Source of the DNA: Streptomyces sp. LaPpAH-108
GTDB taxonomy: Bacteria; Actinomycetota; Actinomycetes; Streptomycetales; Streptomycetaceae
Direction of reading: 5' to 3'
DNA length: 64,000 nt
Assembly (NCBI RefSeq): GCF_000373625.1
Contig: NZ_KB891987.1
Span: forward strand, 797,081 to 861,080
The notes under the pieces are model-generated. The model did not search any database. It saw only the letters and a list, made by a program, of their open reading frames with translations, and was not told the DNA's origin. Positions 1-10,172 of the stretch are shown here, piece by piece. Both the position numbers and the translations under genes were made by a program. Every line of letters starts with the position of its first letter. Position 1 is the first letter of the stretch.

Positions 1-75
1 CACGCGTCGCGTCCACCAGCCCACTCCGCGAGGCCCGGACGTCTTCAGGGCACCCGGACCGGACGGCCGGGCGCG

Positions 76-230
76 CTGTCGGCAGGTCCTCGGACTGAAG
101 CGGGCGTGCGCAAAGCACGCGAGTACACCGTTGCGGGACAGTTCCGGATTCGCACCGGATTCCCCTGCGACGACAGCGAGCATGAGCATACATCTAGTGC
201 CGCGCTGTCGTCGCAGGCCCAGATGTTGTG
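76..230 (-). promoter_or_regulatory. Cobalamin (B12) riboswitch, facing off the left edge
   Basis: Read on the minus strand, a 15-bp perfect stem (217-203 with 178-164) is followed by the conserved cobalamin core at about 166-125 (GAATCCGGTGCGAATCC, then CTGTCCCGCAACGG). A B12 box, AGTCCGAGGACCTGCC, lies at 96-81. These are diagnostic blocks of the AdoCbl riboswitch. The regulated gene would start left of position 1 on the minus strand. In Streptomyces the class Ia ribonucleotide reductase operon nrdABS is known to be controlled by such a riboswitch, and the neighbouring gene order fits. The target itself is not visible, so nrdABS is an inference. Confidence 0.9.
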
Positions 231-252
231 TCTGTCGTGTGTCGCGGTGATC

Positions 253-759
253 TCAGAGCGTGAACGCGTAGGTGAGCAGGGCGATCTCCAGCAGGCCGGG
301 CAAGGGGTTCCAGTCCCGCTCGGGTGTGCGAACAAAGCCGAGACGCGCGTAGATGCGATGGGCGGTGCGCATCGTCGGCTGGGTGGACAGCACGACGCGT
401 ACACAGCCCTCCACGGCCCGCGCGCGCTCCACACAGGCCCGTACGAGCGCTTCCCCGGCTCCCTGCCCCCGGCCCGCGTGCGCGACCGCCAGCATCCGGA
501 TCTCGGCCTCGCCCGGAGCGGCGATGTCGCTCAGCGGACCGCCGGACGGGACGAACGTCACACCGCCCAGCAGCACCCCGTCCCGCACGGCCACCAGCAC
601 CTCGGCGGCTGCCGCCCGTTTCGCCACGTTCCGCAGCTCCGCCAGATACGCGTCGCCCTCCCCGAAATCGAGGAGTCCGTCCTGGAGATAGGCCTGTGCG
701 GTGATCTCGCCCAGCTCCGCGTACTCGTCGGGGCGGGCCGGCCGGATGAGGAAGTCCAT
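253..759 (-). CDS. GNAT family N-acetyltransferase
   Basis: A 168-residue protein starting MDFLIRPARPDEY. The frame is open 19 codons further upstream, but MDFLIRP is the normal GNAT start. The acetyl-CoA pyrophosphate loop is visible as GRGQGAGEAL at about residues 96-105, after the beta-4 strand EIRMLAV, and the C-terminal AHRIYARLGF is the usual GNAT helix and strand. Substrate cannot be told from sequence; the family acetylates small amines, antibiotics or protein N-termini. It is a single-gene unit between the riboswitch locus and the symporter operon. Confidence 0.85.
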   Translation of the reverse strand: MDFLIRPARPDEYAELGEITAQAYLQDGLLDFGEGDAYLAELRNVAKRAAAAEVLVAVRDGVLLGGVTFVPSGGPLSDIAAPGEAEIRMLAVAHAGRGQGAGEALVRACVERARAVEGCVRVVLSTQPTMRTAHRIYARLGFVRTPERDWNPLPGLLEIALLTYAFTL

Positions 760-837
760 ACCGTGAGTCTGGACGACAGCGGGCCACCGGCGCTCTCGCT
801 TTCCGGCGGCCCGCAAGGGAGTTGATCAGTGAAGGGA

Positions 838-2448
838 CTAGTGCGCGCTCCCCGCCGTCGCGGGCGGCAGCTCCACCTCGACGCCCGCGTCGCCCGCGTC
901 CGCCGTGTAGTCGCCGGGCGCGGTCTCGTCCACGCCCTCGGGGGCCTTCACGGCCTTCAGGACGACCGTGCCGACCACGGTGACCAGGACGTTCAGCACG
1001 AAGGCCGTCAGGCCGATGTAGCCGATCTCACCGATGCCCGGGATCTCCTTGGCCGAGCCGCCGAAGTGCGCCTGCGTCGGCGAGGCGACCCCGTAGGCGG
1101 CCAGCGTGCCGTAGACCATGCCGACCGCCCAGCCCGCGAGCAGCGCCCAGCGGTGGAACCAGCGGGTGAACAGACCGCCCACCAGCGCCGGGAAGGTCTG
1201 GAGGATCCAGATGCCGCCCAGGAGCTGGAAGTTGATCGCCACCGTCTTGTCCATGGTGAGGACGAACGCCAGCGCGCCCACCTTCACCAGGAGCGACACC
1301 AGCTTGGAGACCTGCGCCTCCTGCTTGGGTGTCGCGTCCGGCTTGATGAAGTCCTTGTAGATGTTCCGGGTGAACAGATTCGCGGCCGCGATCGACATGA
1401 TCGCCGCCGGGACCAGCGCGCCGATGCCGATCGCCGCGAAGGCCACGCCCGCGAACCAGCTCGGGAACATGTCCTCGAACAGCTGCGGGATCGCCAGCTG
1501 CCCGTTGGTGACCTTCACCCCGGCCGCGATCGCCATGAAGCCGAGCAGCGCGAGCAGGCCCAGCATCAGGGAGTACAGCGGCAGGATCGTGGTGTTGCGC
1601 CGGATCACCTCACGGCTCTTGGACGACAGGGTCGCGGTGATCGAGTGCGGGTACATGAACAGCGCGAGCGCCGAACCGAGCGCCAGTGTGGCGTACGTCC
1701 ACTGGCCCGCCGGGGCCGGGACCAGACCGCCCGCGCCCGCCGTGGTGAACTTCTTGTCCGCGGCGGCGAAGATGTGGTCGAAGCCGCCCAGCTTGATCGG
1801 GATGTAGATGATCGCCACCGCGATGACGATGTAGATCAGCGTGTCCTTCACGAACGCGATCAGCGCCGGGGCGCGCAGGCCCGAGGAGTAGGTGTAGGCC
1901 GCGAGCACACCGAAGGCGATCAGCAGCGGCAGGTCCTTCACGAACCAGTTGGTGTTCTCACCGCCGCCCACGCCCATCACGTCCAGGACGGCCTGGATGC
2001 CGACCAGCTGGAGCGCGATGTACGGCATGGTCGCCAGGATGCCGGTGACCGCCACCGCCAGCGACAGGCCCTTCGAGCCGAACCGGCCGCGCACGAAGTC
2101 CGAGGTGGTGACGTACCCGTGGCGGTGCGAGACCGACCACAGCCGGGGCAGGAAGGTGAAGATCAGCGGGTACACCAGGATCGTGTACGGCACCGCGAAG
2201 AACCCGGCCGCACCGGCCGCGTAGATCGCGGCGGGCACGGCGACGAAGGTGTACGCCGTGTAGAGGTCGCCGCCCAGCAGGAACCAGGTGACCCAGGTGC
2301 CGAACGACCGGCCGCCCAGGCCCCATTCGTCCAGCGAGTGCTCGTTCTCGGCCTTGCGCCAGCGCGCGGCCATGAAGCCCACGACCGTGACGGCCAGGAA
2401 GAAGAAGACGAAGACGCCGAGCGCCACGCCGTTGACGCCGTCCTTCAC
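838..2448 (-). CDS. mctP: Sodium:solute symporter (SSF family), monocarboxylate permease-like
   Basis: A 536-residue polytopic membrane protein with about 13 hydrophobic segments. The first is right at the N-terminus, and the second follows a GGRSFGTWVTW motif typical of SSF carriers. It resembles the MctP-type branch (Na+-coupled uptake of short monocarboxylates such as lactate, pyruvate or acetate), which is commonly paired with a small DUF3311 protein, as here. Its start codon overlaps the stop of the DUF3311 gene (ATGA), so the two are translationally coupled. Substrate is inferred from family and pairing only; the C-terminus is a hydrophilic, Glu-rich tail of about 40 residues. Confidence 0.85.
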   Translation of the reverse strand: MKDGVNGVALGVFVFFFLAVTVVGFMAARWRKAENEHSLDEWGLGGRSFGTWVTWFLLGGDLYTAYTFVAVPAAIYAAGAAGFFAVPYTILVYPLIFTFLPRLWSVSHRHGYVTTSDFVRGRFGSKGLSLAVAVTGILATMPYIALQLVGIQAVLDVMGVGGGENTNWFVKDLPLLIAFGVLAAYTYSSGLRAPALIAFVKDTLIYIVIAVAIIYIPIKLGGFDHIFAAADKKFTTAGAGGLVPAPAGQWTYATLALGSALALFMYPHSITATLSSKSREVIRRNTTILPLYSLMLGLLALLGFMAIAAGVKVTNGQLAIPQLFEDMFPSWFAGVAFAAIGIGALVPAAIMSIAAANLFTRNIYKDFIKPDATPKQEAQVSKLVSLLVKVGALAFVLTMDKTVAINFQLLGGIWILQTFPALVGGLFTRWFHRWALLAGWAVGMVYGTLAAYGVASPTQAHFGGSAKEIPGIGEIGYIGLTAFVLNVLVTVVGTVVLKAVKAPEGVDETAPGDYTADAGDAGVEVELPPATAGSAH

Positions 2449-2708
2449 TTGGACGCACCCCCGCTCTGTGCCTTGCGGGCGCGCTGGTCACGCTGCCACA
2501 GCTGGTACGCCAGCATGGTGAGCGAGGTCGAGACCAGCACCCACAGCATCTGGTACCAGTAGAAGAACGGGATGCCGATGAACGTCGGGTCCGTCTTCGA
2601 GAACGAGCCGACCCAGAGCATCGCGACGAACGGCGCGAGAAGACACAGGCCGATGACGACACGGACCGGTGTCACCACCGGGTGCCTCACTTCGGGTGAT
2701 TCGGACAT
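2445..2708 (-). CDS. DUF3311 small membrane protein, symporter partner
   Basis: An 87-residue protein with two predicted membrane helices (about residues 15-35 and 45-68) and a short basic cytoplasmic tail (QRDQRARKAQ). It matches the DUF3311 family, whose members sit immediately upstream of MctP/SSF symporters and are thought to assist or stabilise them; no biochemical role is established. It is the first gene of a two-gene operon. The 144-bp upstream gap has a direct repeat of CGTTGATCA at about 2727-2735 and 2737-2745 that could be an operator. Confidence 0.8.
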   Translation of the reverse strand: MSESPEVRHPVVTPVRVVIGLCLLAPFVAMLWVGSFSKTDPTFIGIPFFYWYQMLWVLVSTSLTMLAYQLWQRDQRARKAQSGGASK

Positions 2709-2852
2709 GCCACCGCTCCGTCCCCTCGTTGATCAGCGTTGATCACTGCGTAATGCGCTGGCAATTTAGGTGACGGCAGGCGGGAGCGGAACCCCTCGTC
2801 CGTGTATTGATATGCCGCTGTGAGGTGCGGGGATGGGTGAGAGCGCCGCAGG

Positions 2853-3932
<1,080 letters not shown>

Positions 3933-4026
3933 TTGGTCCAGTTCCCGGTCCCACGGGTGGTTCGGCGCGCAGTCGTGCATCGCAGGGGTGGCAGGGGGGT
4001 GGGTGGCGTCCCTTGAGGAGGGTGGC

Positions 4027-5307
4027 GTGAAGCGCAGACTGACAGCCGCGATCGGCATCGCGGGCATGATCGTCTCGGTCGCGGCGTGCGGGAGCGACAG
4101 CGGCAACGACGGCAAGGGGGCGGCGGACGCCAAGGAGCTGACCGTCTGGCTCACCGTCGACGCGCAGAACAACTGGCCCGAGCTGGTCAAGGCGGCCGAC
4201 GCGGCCGTCGTCAAGAAGCACCCCGGCCTGAAGATCAAGCACGAGTACTACGGCTGGCCGGACAAGAACACCAAGCTCGACGCCGTCCTCGCCACCGACA
4301 AGGCCCCCGACGTGGTCGAGATGGGCAACACCGAGATGCTCGGCTACATGGTCAAGGGCGCCTTCGCCCCGCTGGACGCCACCGGGTTCGCCAAGTCCGC
4401 CGACTGGCTCGACGGCCTCAAGGCCTCGGTGACGTACGAGGGCAAGACCTACGGCGTGCCGTACTACGCGGGCGGCCGGGTCGCCACCTGGCGCAAGGAC
4501 GTGGCCGCCGCGGCCGGGGTCAAGGCGGTGCCGACGACCTACGACGAGCTGACCGCCGACCTGAACAAGATCCAGAAGAAGAAGGGTGACAAGTTCAGCG
4601 CCTGGTACCAGCCCTCCCGCGACTGGTACGCCGCGATGTCCTTCGTCTACGACGCGGGCGGCGCCATCGCCAAGGAGAGCGGCGGCCAGTGGAAGGCGAG
4701 CCTGTCCTCGCCCGAGTCGCTCAAGGGCCTGACCGAGTACAAGACCGTGCTCGACACGTACATGCACGGCGACAAGACCAAGGACGAGTCCGACCGTCCC
4801 ATCGTCTTCGGCCAGGGCAAGTCCGCCATGATCTTCGGCGCGGCCTGGGAGGGCGCGACCTCCGCCGACCCGAAGAACGACAAGGTCGGGGGGCTCAAGG
4901 ACAAGCTCGAGAACTTCGTGATGCCCGGCCCCTCCGGCAAGAACATGCCGGTCTTCCTCGGCGGCTCCGACCTCGCCGTCCCGGTGAAGTCCAAGGCGCA
5001 GGGGCTCGCCGCCGAGTGGATCAACGCCTTCACCGGACCCTCCGGGCAGAAGGGTCTGATGAGCAAGGGCAACCTGCCCAACAACAAGTCCGACCTCGCC
5101 ACCCTGAAGAGCGACCCGGCGACCGCCGTCCCGGCCACCGCGGCCGAGTCCAGCTGGTTCGTGCCGATGGCGCCCGGCTGGGGCCAGGTCGAGAAGGCGC
5201 AGATCCTGCAGACCATGCTGCAGAACATCGGCACCGGCAAGCAGACGCCCGCCGCTGCGGCCCAGCAGGCCGACGCCGCGATCGACAAGGTCATCAACAA
5301 CAAGTGA
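4027..5307 (+). CDS. dasA: DasA, chitobiose/GlcNAc ABC transporter solute-binding lipoprotein
   Basis: A 426-residue lipoprotein starting at GTG (VKRRLTAAIG) behind a GGAGG sequence. A longer open frame exists upstream but would bury the signal peptide. The lipobox is SVAAC with the lipidated Cys at residue 21, followed by a type 1 extracellular solute-binding domain (family SBP_bac_1). DasA binds N,N'-diacetylchitobiose and longer chitooligosaccharides and delivers them to DasB/DasC; energy comes from the shared ATPase MsiK, encoded elsewhere. DasA is also known to influence development in Streptomyces. It heads the dasABC operon and is divergent from dasR. Confidence 0.96.
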   Translation: MKRRLTAAIGIAGMIVSVAACGSDSGNDGKGAADAKELTVWLTVDAQNNWPELVKAADAAVVKKHPGLKIKHEYYGWPDKNTKLDAVLATDKAPDVVEMGNTEMLGYMVKGAFAPLDATGFAKSADWLDGLKASVTYEGKTYGVPYYAGGRVATWRKDVAAAAGVKAVPTTYDELTADLNKIQKKKGDKFSAWYQPSRDWYAAMSFVYDAGGAIAKESGGQWKASLSSPESLKGLTEYKTVLDTYMHGDKTKDESDRPIVFGQGKSAMIFGAAWEGATSADPKNDKVGGLKDKLENFVMPGPSGKNMPVFLGGSDLAVPVKSKAQGLAAEWINAFTGPSGQKGLMSKGNLPNNKSDLATLKSDPATAVPATAAESSWFVPMAPGWGQVEKAQILQTMLQNIGTGKQTPAAAAQQADAAIDKVINNK

Positions 5308-5444
5308 CCCGAGCGGTCATCGACAACACGTGACCCGAGCGCGGAGCACACCGGCCCCGGACCGCACCGGGGCCGGTGCCCGCGCACTTATCACCGCGCG
5401 GCCGTCGCCCGCGTACGACCAGAGGGACCGCTGAGGAGCGCGCG

Positions 5445-6431
5445 ATGAGTGCCGCAGACACGACCACCCCGGCCAAGGTGCCGCCACCGCGCCAGGCACC
5501 GCCCCCCGCGACGGCGGACGGAACGCGCCGGTCCGGCGCGAAGGGCGACTCGGCCACGCCCTGGCTGCTGCTCGCGCCCTGTCTGCTGATCCTCGCCCTC
5601 GTCATGGGCTACCCGCTGGTCCGTCTGGTCACCCTGTCCTTCCAGAAGTTCGGGCAGTCCCAGCTGTGGGGCTTCCAGCCCGCCGAGTCGGTGGGCTTCG
5701 ACAACTTCTCGTCGGTGCTCGGGGACGGCGAGTTCTGGCAGGTCGTGCTGCGCACCCTGATCTTCGCGGGCGGCTCGGTGATCCTCACCATGGTGCTCGG
5801 GATGCTGATCGCCCTGCTGCTCCAGCGGGTCTCCGGCTGGGTGCGCACCCTGGTCAACATCGCCCTGGTGGCCAGCTGGGGCATGCCCGTCATCGTCGCC
5901 ACCACCGTCTTCAAGTGGCTCTTCGACTCCGACTACGGCATCCTCAACGCCCTGCTCAGCAAGCTGCCCGGCGTCGAGATGGTGGGCCACAACTGGTTCG
6001 CGAGCGGCCCGCAGGGGCTCGCGGTCATCATGCTCCTGGTGGTCTGGGGCGCGGTGCCCTTCGTGACCATCACGCTCAGCGCCGGACTCACCCAGGTCCC
6101 CAAGGAGCTGGAGGAGGCGGCCCGGCTCGACGGCGCGGGCGCCTGGGGCGTCTTCCGCCATGTCACCCTGCCGATCCTCAAGCCGGTCCTGGTGATGCTC
6201 ACGACCCTGTCGGTCATCTGGGACATGGGCGTCTTCCCGCAGGTCTTCGTGATGCGCGGCGGCCACCCCGAACCCGAGTTCCAGCTGCTGACCACCTACT
6301 CCTTCGACCGCGCCTTCGTGGTCAACGACTACGCGCAGGGCTCGGCCATCGCCGTCGTCACCATCCTGCTGATGCTCGCCGTGGTCGCCGTCTACATGCG
6401 CCAGATGCTGAAGATCGGAGAGGTCGAATGA
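5445..6431 (+). CDS. dasB: DasB, chitobiose ABC transporter permease
   Basis: A 328-residue inner-membrane permease beginning MSAADTTTPA behind GAGGAGCG; 23 further codons are open upstream but lack a ribosome site. A proline-rich cytoplasmic N-terminus of about 38 residues precedes six membrane helices. The EAA loop that contacts the ATPase is EAARLDG at 224-230. It is the MalF-like subunit of the carbohydrate importer. Its stop overlaps the dasC start (ATGA), and it lies 137 bp after dasA. Confidence 0.95.
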   Translation: MSAADTTTPAKVPPPRQAPPPATADGTRRSGAKGDSATPWLLLAPCLLILALVMGYPLVRLVTLSFQKFGQSQLWGFQPAESVGFDNFSSVLGDGEFWQVVLRTLIFAGGSVILTMVLGMLIALLLQRVSGWVRTLVNIALVASWGMPVIVATTVFKWLFDSDYGILNALLSKLPGVEMVGHNWFASGPQGLAVIMLLVVWGAVPFVTITLSAGLTQVPKELEEAARLDGAGAWGVFRHVTLPILKPVLVMLTTLSVIWDMGVFPQVFVMRGGHPEPEFQLLTTYSFDRAFVVNDYAQGSAIAVVTILLMLAVVAVYMRQMLKIGEVE

Positions 6432-7276
6432 GCACCACGGCTTCCGACGCCCCCCGCCGCCGCACGGCCCGGCTCGGCTGGAACGCCCTCGGCCTGTTCG
6501 TCTTCGCGTCCCTCGGCTTCCCCGTCTACTGGATGGTGGACACGGCGATCAAGCCGGCCAAGGACGCCATCGACCCCGACCCCAGCCTGCTGCCCACGGG
6601 GTTCACCCTCGCCAACTTCCGCCGCGCGCTGGCCATCGCGGACTTCTGGGGCCCGGTCGGGCGCAGCCTCGTGGTGTCCGTCTCCGTCGTGCTGATCGGC
6701 CTCGTCGTCGGCACGCTCGCCGCGCTCGCCATCTCCCGCTTCGCCTTCCGCGGCCGCAAGGTCGTCATCGTCGGCATCCTCGCGGTGCAGATGGTCCCGC
6801 TGGTCGCCATGATCATCCCGGTCTTCCTGCTGCTCAACGACCTGGGCCAGTACGACAAGCTCCCCGGCCTGATCATCACGTACCTGACCTTCATCCTCCC
6901 GTTCACGGTGTGGACCCTGCGCGGCTTCATCGTCAACATCCCGCGCGAACTGGAGGAGGCCGCCATGGTGGACGGCTGCTCGCGCACCGGCGCCTTCCTG
7001 CGCGTCGTCTTCCCGCTGCTGGCCCCCGGCATGGTCGCCACCTCGGTCTACGGCTTCATCCAGGCGTGGAACGAATACCTCTACGCCCTGATGCTGCTCA
7101 GCCAGGAGCATCAGACGGCCACCGTGTGGCTCGGCAACTTCACCACCAAGAACGGCACCGAATACGCCCCGATGATGGCCGGCGCCACCATGATGGCCGT
7201 GCCGATCGTCGTCCTGTTCCTCATCATCCAGCGCAAGATGGCCGCGGGCCTGACCGCGGGCGCCGTGAAGGGATAA
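6428..7276 (+). CDS. dasC: DasC, chitobiose ABC transporter permease
   Basis: A 282-residue MalG-like permease that starts in the ATGA overlap with dasB. Six hydrophobic helices are visible, and the EAA loop is EAAMVDG at 177-183. It pairs with DasB to form the channel for chitooligosaccharide uptake. The hydrolase gene follows after only 8 bp, so import and cleavage are co-expressed. Confidence 0.95.
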   Translation: MSTTASDAPRRRTARLGWNALGLFVFASLGFPVYWMVDTAIKPAKDAIDPDPSLLPTGFTLANFRRALAIADFWGPVGRSLVVSVSVVLIGLVVGTLAALAISRFAFRGRKVVIVGILAVQMVPLVAMIIPVFLLLNDLGQYDKLPGLIITYLTFILPFTVWTLRGFIVNIPRELEEAAMVDGCSRTGAFLRVVFPLLAPGMVATSVYGFIQAWNEYLYALMLLSQEHQTATVWLGNFTTKNGTEYAPMMAGATMMAVPIVVLFLIIQRKMAAGLTAGAVKG

Positions 7277-7284
7277 CGCCACCG

Positions 7285-8769
7285 ATGACGACACTCGCCC
7301 GCGGCAGCGACACCCTCACCCGGGACGCGCTGGCCGTCCTCCAGCCCGGCTTCACCGGCACCACCGCCCCCGACTGGTTGCTGCGCCGCCTCGGCGAGGG
7401 CCTGGCCTCGGTCGGCCTGTTCGGCCGCAACATCGTCTCGCCCGAGCAACTGGCCGCGCTCACCGCGCAGTTGCGCACCGAACGCCCCGATGTCCTGGTC
7501 GCCATCGACGAGGAGGGCGGCGACGTCACCCGCCTGGAAGCCCGCAGCGGCTCGTCCTTCCCGGGTAACCACGCCCTCGGCGCGGTGGACGACACGGAAC
7601 TGACCCGCGCGGTCGCCCGCGAGCTGGGCCGCCGCCTGGCCGCGTGCGGGGTCCACCTCAACTGGGCGCCCTCCGCCGACGTCAACTCCAACCCCGCCAA
7701 CCCGGTCATCGGTGTCCGCTCCTTCGGCGCCGACACCGACCTGGTCGCCCGGCACACCGCCGCCTATGTGACCGGCCTCCAGTCGGCCGGGGTCGCCGCC
7801 TGCACCAAGCACTTCCCCGGGCACGGCGACACCGCCGTCGACTCCCACCACGCGCTGCCCCGCATCGACGTGGACGCGGACACCCTGGACCGCCGCGACC
7901 TCGCCCCCTTCCGGGCGGCCATCGAGGCGGGCACGCGCGCGGTGATGAGCGCCCACATCCTCGTCCCCGCCCTGGACCCGGACCGCCCGGCGACCCTCTC
8001 CCGGCCGATCCTCACCGGCCTGCTGCGTGACGGACTCGGCTACCAGGGCCTGATCGTCACCGACGGCATGGAGATGCGCGCCATCTCCGCCACCTACGGC
8101 ATCGAGCGCGGCAGCGTCCTCGCCATCGCCGCCGGTGCCGACGCGATCTGCGTGGGCGGCGGCCTCGCGGACGACGAGACGGTACGACGGCTGCGGGACG
8201 CGCTCGTCACGGCGGTGCGCTCCGGCGAGCTGGCCGAGGAACGGCTCGCGGACGCCGCCCGCCGGGTGCGCGAACTGGCCGCCTGGGCCGCCGCGCCGAC
8301 CGGTACCGCCACCGCGCCCGACACCGAGGCGGGGCTGCGCGCGGCCCGCCGGGCCCTCAGGGTGACCGGCGGCGAGGGCTTCACCCCGCTCACCGGGGCG
8401 CCGTACGTGGCCGCGTTCACGCCGGTCGCCAACATCGCGGTCGGCGACGAGACGCCCTGGGGCGTGGCCGCCGATCTGGCCCGGCTGCTGCCGGGCACCC
8501 GCACCGGCGGCTTCGCCGGGGAGAAGGCGGGCGAGGAGGCGCTGGCGGAGGCGGGGGAGAGCCGGATCGTCGCCGTGGTCCGCGACGAGCACCGTCACCC
8601 CTGGATGTCGGCCGCCCTGGACACCCTGCTGGTTGCCCGTCCCGACACGGTGGTGGTGGAGATGGGCGTGCCCCAGGCCCCCGCCCGGGGCGCCCTGCAC
8701 CTCGCGACCCACGGCGCGGCCCGGGTCTGCGGGCAGGCGGCGGCGGAGGTCATCGCCGGGGCGGTATGA
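7285..8769 (+). CDS. dasD: Glycoside hydrolase family 3 beta-N-acetylhexosaminidase
   Basis: A 494-residue protein with no signal peptide, so probably cytoplasmic. The GH3 NagZ-type acid/base loop is KHFPGHGDT at 175-183 followed by DSHH, and the nucleophile is Asp260 in IVTDGM. The catalytic barrel covers about residues 15-330, and a second alpha/beta region follows. It is expected to split imported chitobiose to GlcNAc, completing the das pathway. The symbol dasD is used for the gene directly after dasC in Streptomyces; I am fairly but not fully sure the name applies here. The start ATG at 7285 lies 8 bp after dasC. Confidence 0.88.
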   Translation: MTTLARGSDTLTRDALAVLQPGFTGTTAPDWLLRRLGEGLASVGLFGRNIVSPEQLAALTAQLRTERPDVLVAIDEEGGDVTRLEARSGSSFPGNHALGAVDDTELTRAVARELGRRLAACGVHLNWAPSADVNSNPANPVIGVRSFGADTDLVARHTAAYVTGLQSAGVAACTKHFPGHGDTAVDSHHALPRIDVDADTLDRRDLAPFRAAIEAGTRAVMSAHILVPALDPDRPATLSRPILTGLLRDGLGYQGLIVTDGMEMRAISATYGIERGSVLAIAAGADAICVGGGLADDETVRRLRDALVTAVRSGELAEERLADAARRVRELAAWAAAPTGTATAPDTEAGLRAARRALRVTGGEGFTPLTGAPYVAAFTPVANIAVGDETPWGVAADLARLLPGTRTGGFAGEKAGEEALAEAGESRIVAVVRDEHRHPWMSAALDTLLVARPDTVVVEMGVPQAPARGALHLATHGAARVCGQAAAEVIAGAV

Positions 8770-8843
8770 GCCGGAGCCGGTGCTTGTGCCCGTGCTGGTG
8801 CTGGTGCTGGTGCCGGGGGCCGCTCGGCCCCCGGCGGGTCAGG

Positions 8844-9629
8844 TCAGATGCCCTGCCAGGCGGGTTTGTGCGCGTAGGTGTGCCGGAAGTAGTCGGCCAG
8901 CTTGAGCTTGGAGGCAGCGGCCTCGTCCGCGACCACCGTGGCGTGCGGGTGCAGCTGGAGCGCGGAGGCCGGGCACACCGCCGCCACCGGGCCCTCGACG
9001 GTCGCGGCCACCGCGTCCGCCTTGCCCTCGCCGGTCGCGAGGAGCACCAGGTGCCGGGCCTCCAGGATGGTGCCGATGCCCTGGGTGATGACGTGGTGCG
9101 GGACCTGCTCGATGTCGCCGTCGAAGAAGCGCGCGTTGTCGACGCGGGTCTGCTCGGTCAGCGTCTTGATCCGGGTGCGCGAGGCGAGCGAGGAGCACGG
9201 CTCGTTGAACCCGATGTGCCCGTCCGTGCCGATCCCGAGCAGCTGGAGGTCCACGCCCCCGGCCTCGGCGAGCGAGCGGTCGTACGCCGCGCAGGCCGCC
9301 CGGAGGTCATCGGCCGTGCCGTCGGGGCCCATGAACGCGTCCATCGGGATGCCGAGCGGTTCCAGGACCTCGCGGCGCAGCACCGAGCGGTAGGACTCGG
9401 GGTGGTCGGCGGGCAGCCCCACGTACTCGTCGAGCTGGGCGATCCGGGCGCGCGTGGTGTCGACGGCGCCGGAGCGCACCTTGGCGGTCAGCGCCTGGTA
9501 GACGGGCAGCGGGGTGGATCCTGTGGCCACGCCGAGCAGGGCGTCGGGCTTGCGCCGCAGCAGCTGGGCCATGGCCTCGGCTATCAGCTCGCCACCCGCC
9601 GCGGCGTCCGGAACGATGACAACTTCCAC
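8844..9629 (-). CDS. nagB: Glucosamine-6-phosphate deaminase
   Basis: A 261-residue enzyme converting glucosamine-6-phosphate to fructose-6-phosphate and ammonia. I chose the GTG start (VEVVIVPDAA), which gives the usual NagB N-terminus; an ATG 20 codons upstream abuts the dre site. The active site is clear: GVATGSTP (33-40), Asp67 in LDEYVGL, and LGIGTDGHIGFNEP (131-144) containing the general base Asp136, His138 and Glu143. It converges on the GH3 gene, with a short gap holding a CTGGTG simple repeat. It is a DasR target, with a consensus dre site 62 bp upstream of the start. Confidence 0.96.
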   Translation of the reverse strand: MEVVIVPDAAAGGELIAEAMAQLLRRKPDALLGVATGSTPLPVYQALTAKVRSGAVDTTRARIAQLDEYVGLPADHPESYRSVLRREVLEPLGIPMDAFMGPDGTADDLRAACAAYDRSLAEAGGVDLQLLGIGTDGHIGFNEPCSSLASRTRIKTLTEQTRVDNARFFDGDIEQVPHHVITQGIGTILEARHLVLLATGEGKADAVAATVEGPVAAVCPASALQLHPHATVVADEAAASKLKLADYFRHTYAHKPAWQGI

Positions 9630-9690
9630 GCTGGGCCTGCCGTTCTGAAGAGGGCTGGAGATGGGGGAGCGCGCGCCGCGCGTCGCCATG

Positions 9691-9702
9691 TGGTTTAGAC
9701 CA
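9691..9702. promoter_or_regulatory. dre operator upstream of nagB
   Basis: TGGTTTAGACCA differs from the palindromic dre core by one base. It sits 62 bp upstream of the nagB GTG start on the minus strand, as expected for DasR control of GlcNAc catabolism. Confidence 0.85.
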
Positions 9703-9948
9703 ATCTAGCAGAGCGGCCCCCTCCCGGACCGGCTCCGCGCGGGAGGCGTGACGGCACTGAGTGCCCTCTTCGTGCGCCCCCATGCACCCGCGTGGCGTAA
9801 ATCGCCCCGGCTGACCGCTCCCCTGGACGGCGGTGCCGGGCTAGGCTGCGTGGCATCGGGTGCCACCTGGCCCCGCCGTCCGTCGTCCATGCCGTCAGCC
9901 AGGCTTTATGGCGCGATCCGCGCTGTTCCATGCATGGACATGCCAGCG

Positions 9949-9960
9949 TGGTCTAGTCCA
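9949..9960. promoter_or_regulatory. Second dre-like site between nagB and the sensor kinase gene
   Basis: TGGTCTAGTCCA, identical to the dre core at 3753-3764, lies 320 bp upstream of nagB and 325 bp upstream of the sensor kinase start. It could act on nagB at a distance, on an unrecognised transcript, or on the kinase gene. The 655-bp gap between nagB and the kinase also holds the nagB dre site and a 23-bp tandem repeat, with no gene that I can support. Confidence 0.7.
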
Positions 9961-10172
9961 CAATGCAGGCAACGAACACCGCAGGGCGAACAGCTGAAAA
10001 AGCCTCCGTCTTCCCCGCACAGGAAGGCGGATTCGAGGAACCGGTGCTCTCTGCCCTGACTGCCCCGGCTCCTCGGCCTTCGGCCGACCGGGACCGCACA
10101 CCCCACGGCCGATGATGCTCCGGGCTGCGGTGCCGGGAGGGTTGAGGGTCCTTCCCAGGCGCCGCGGCCCGC

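Noticed and set aside
829-2562. A 577-codon plus-strand frame opposite the symporter gene
   Set aside because: It is antisense to a clear SSF transporter and has the charged, low-complexity look of a high-GC shadow frame.
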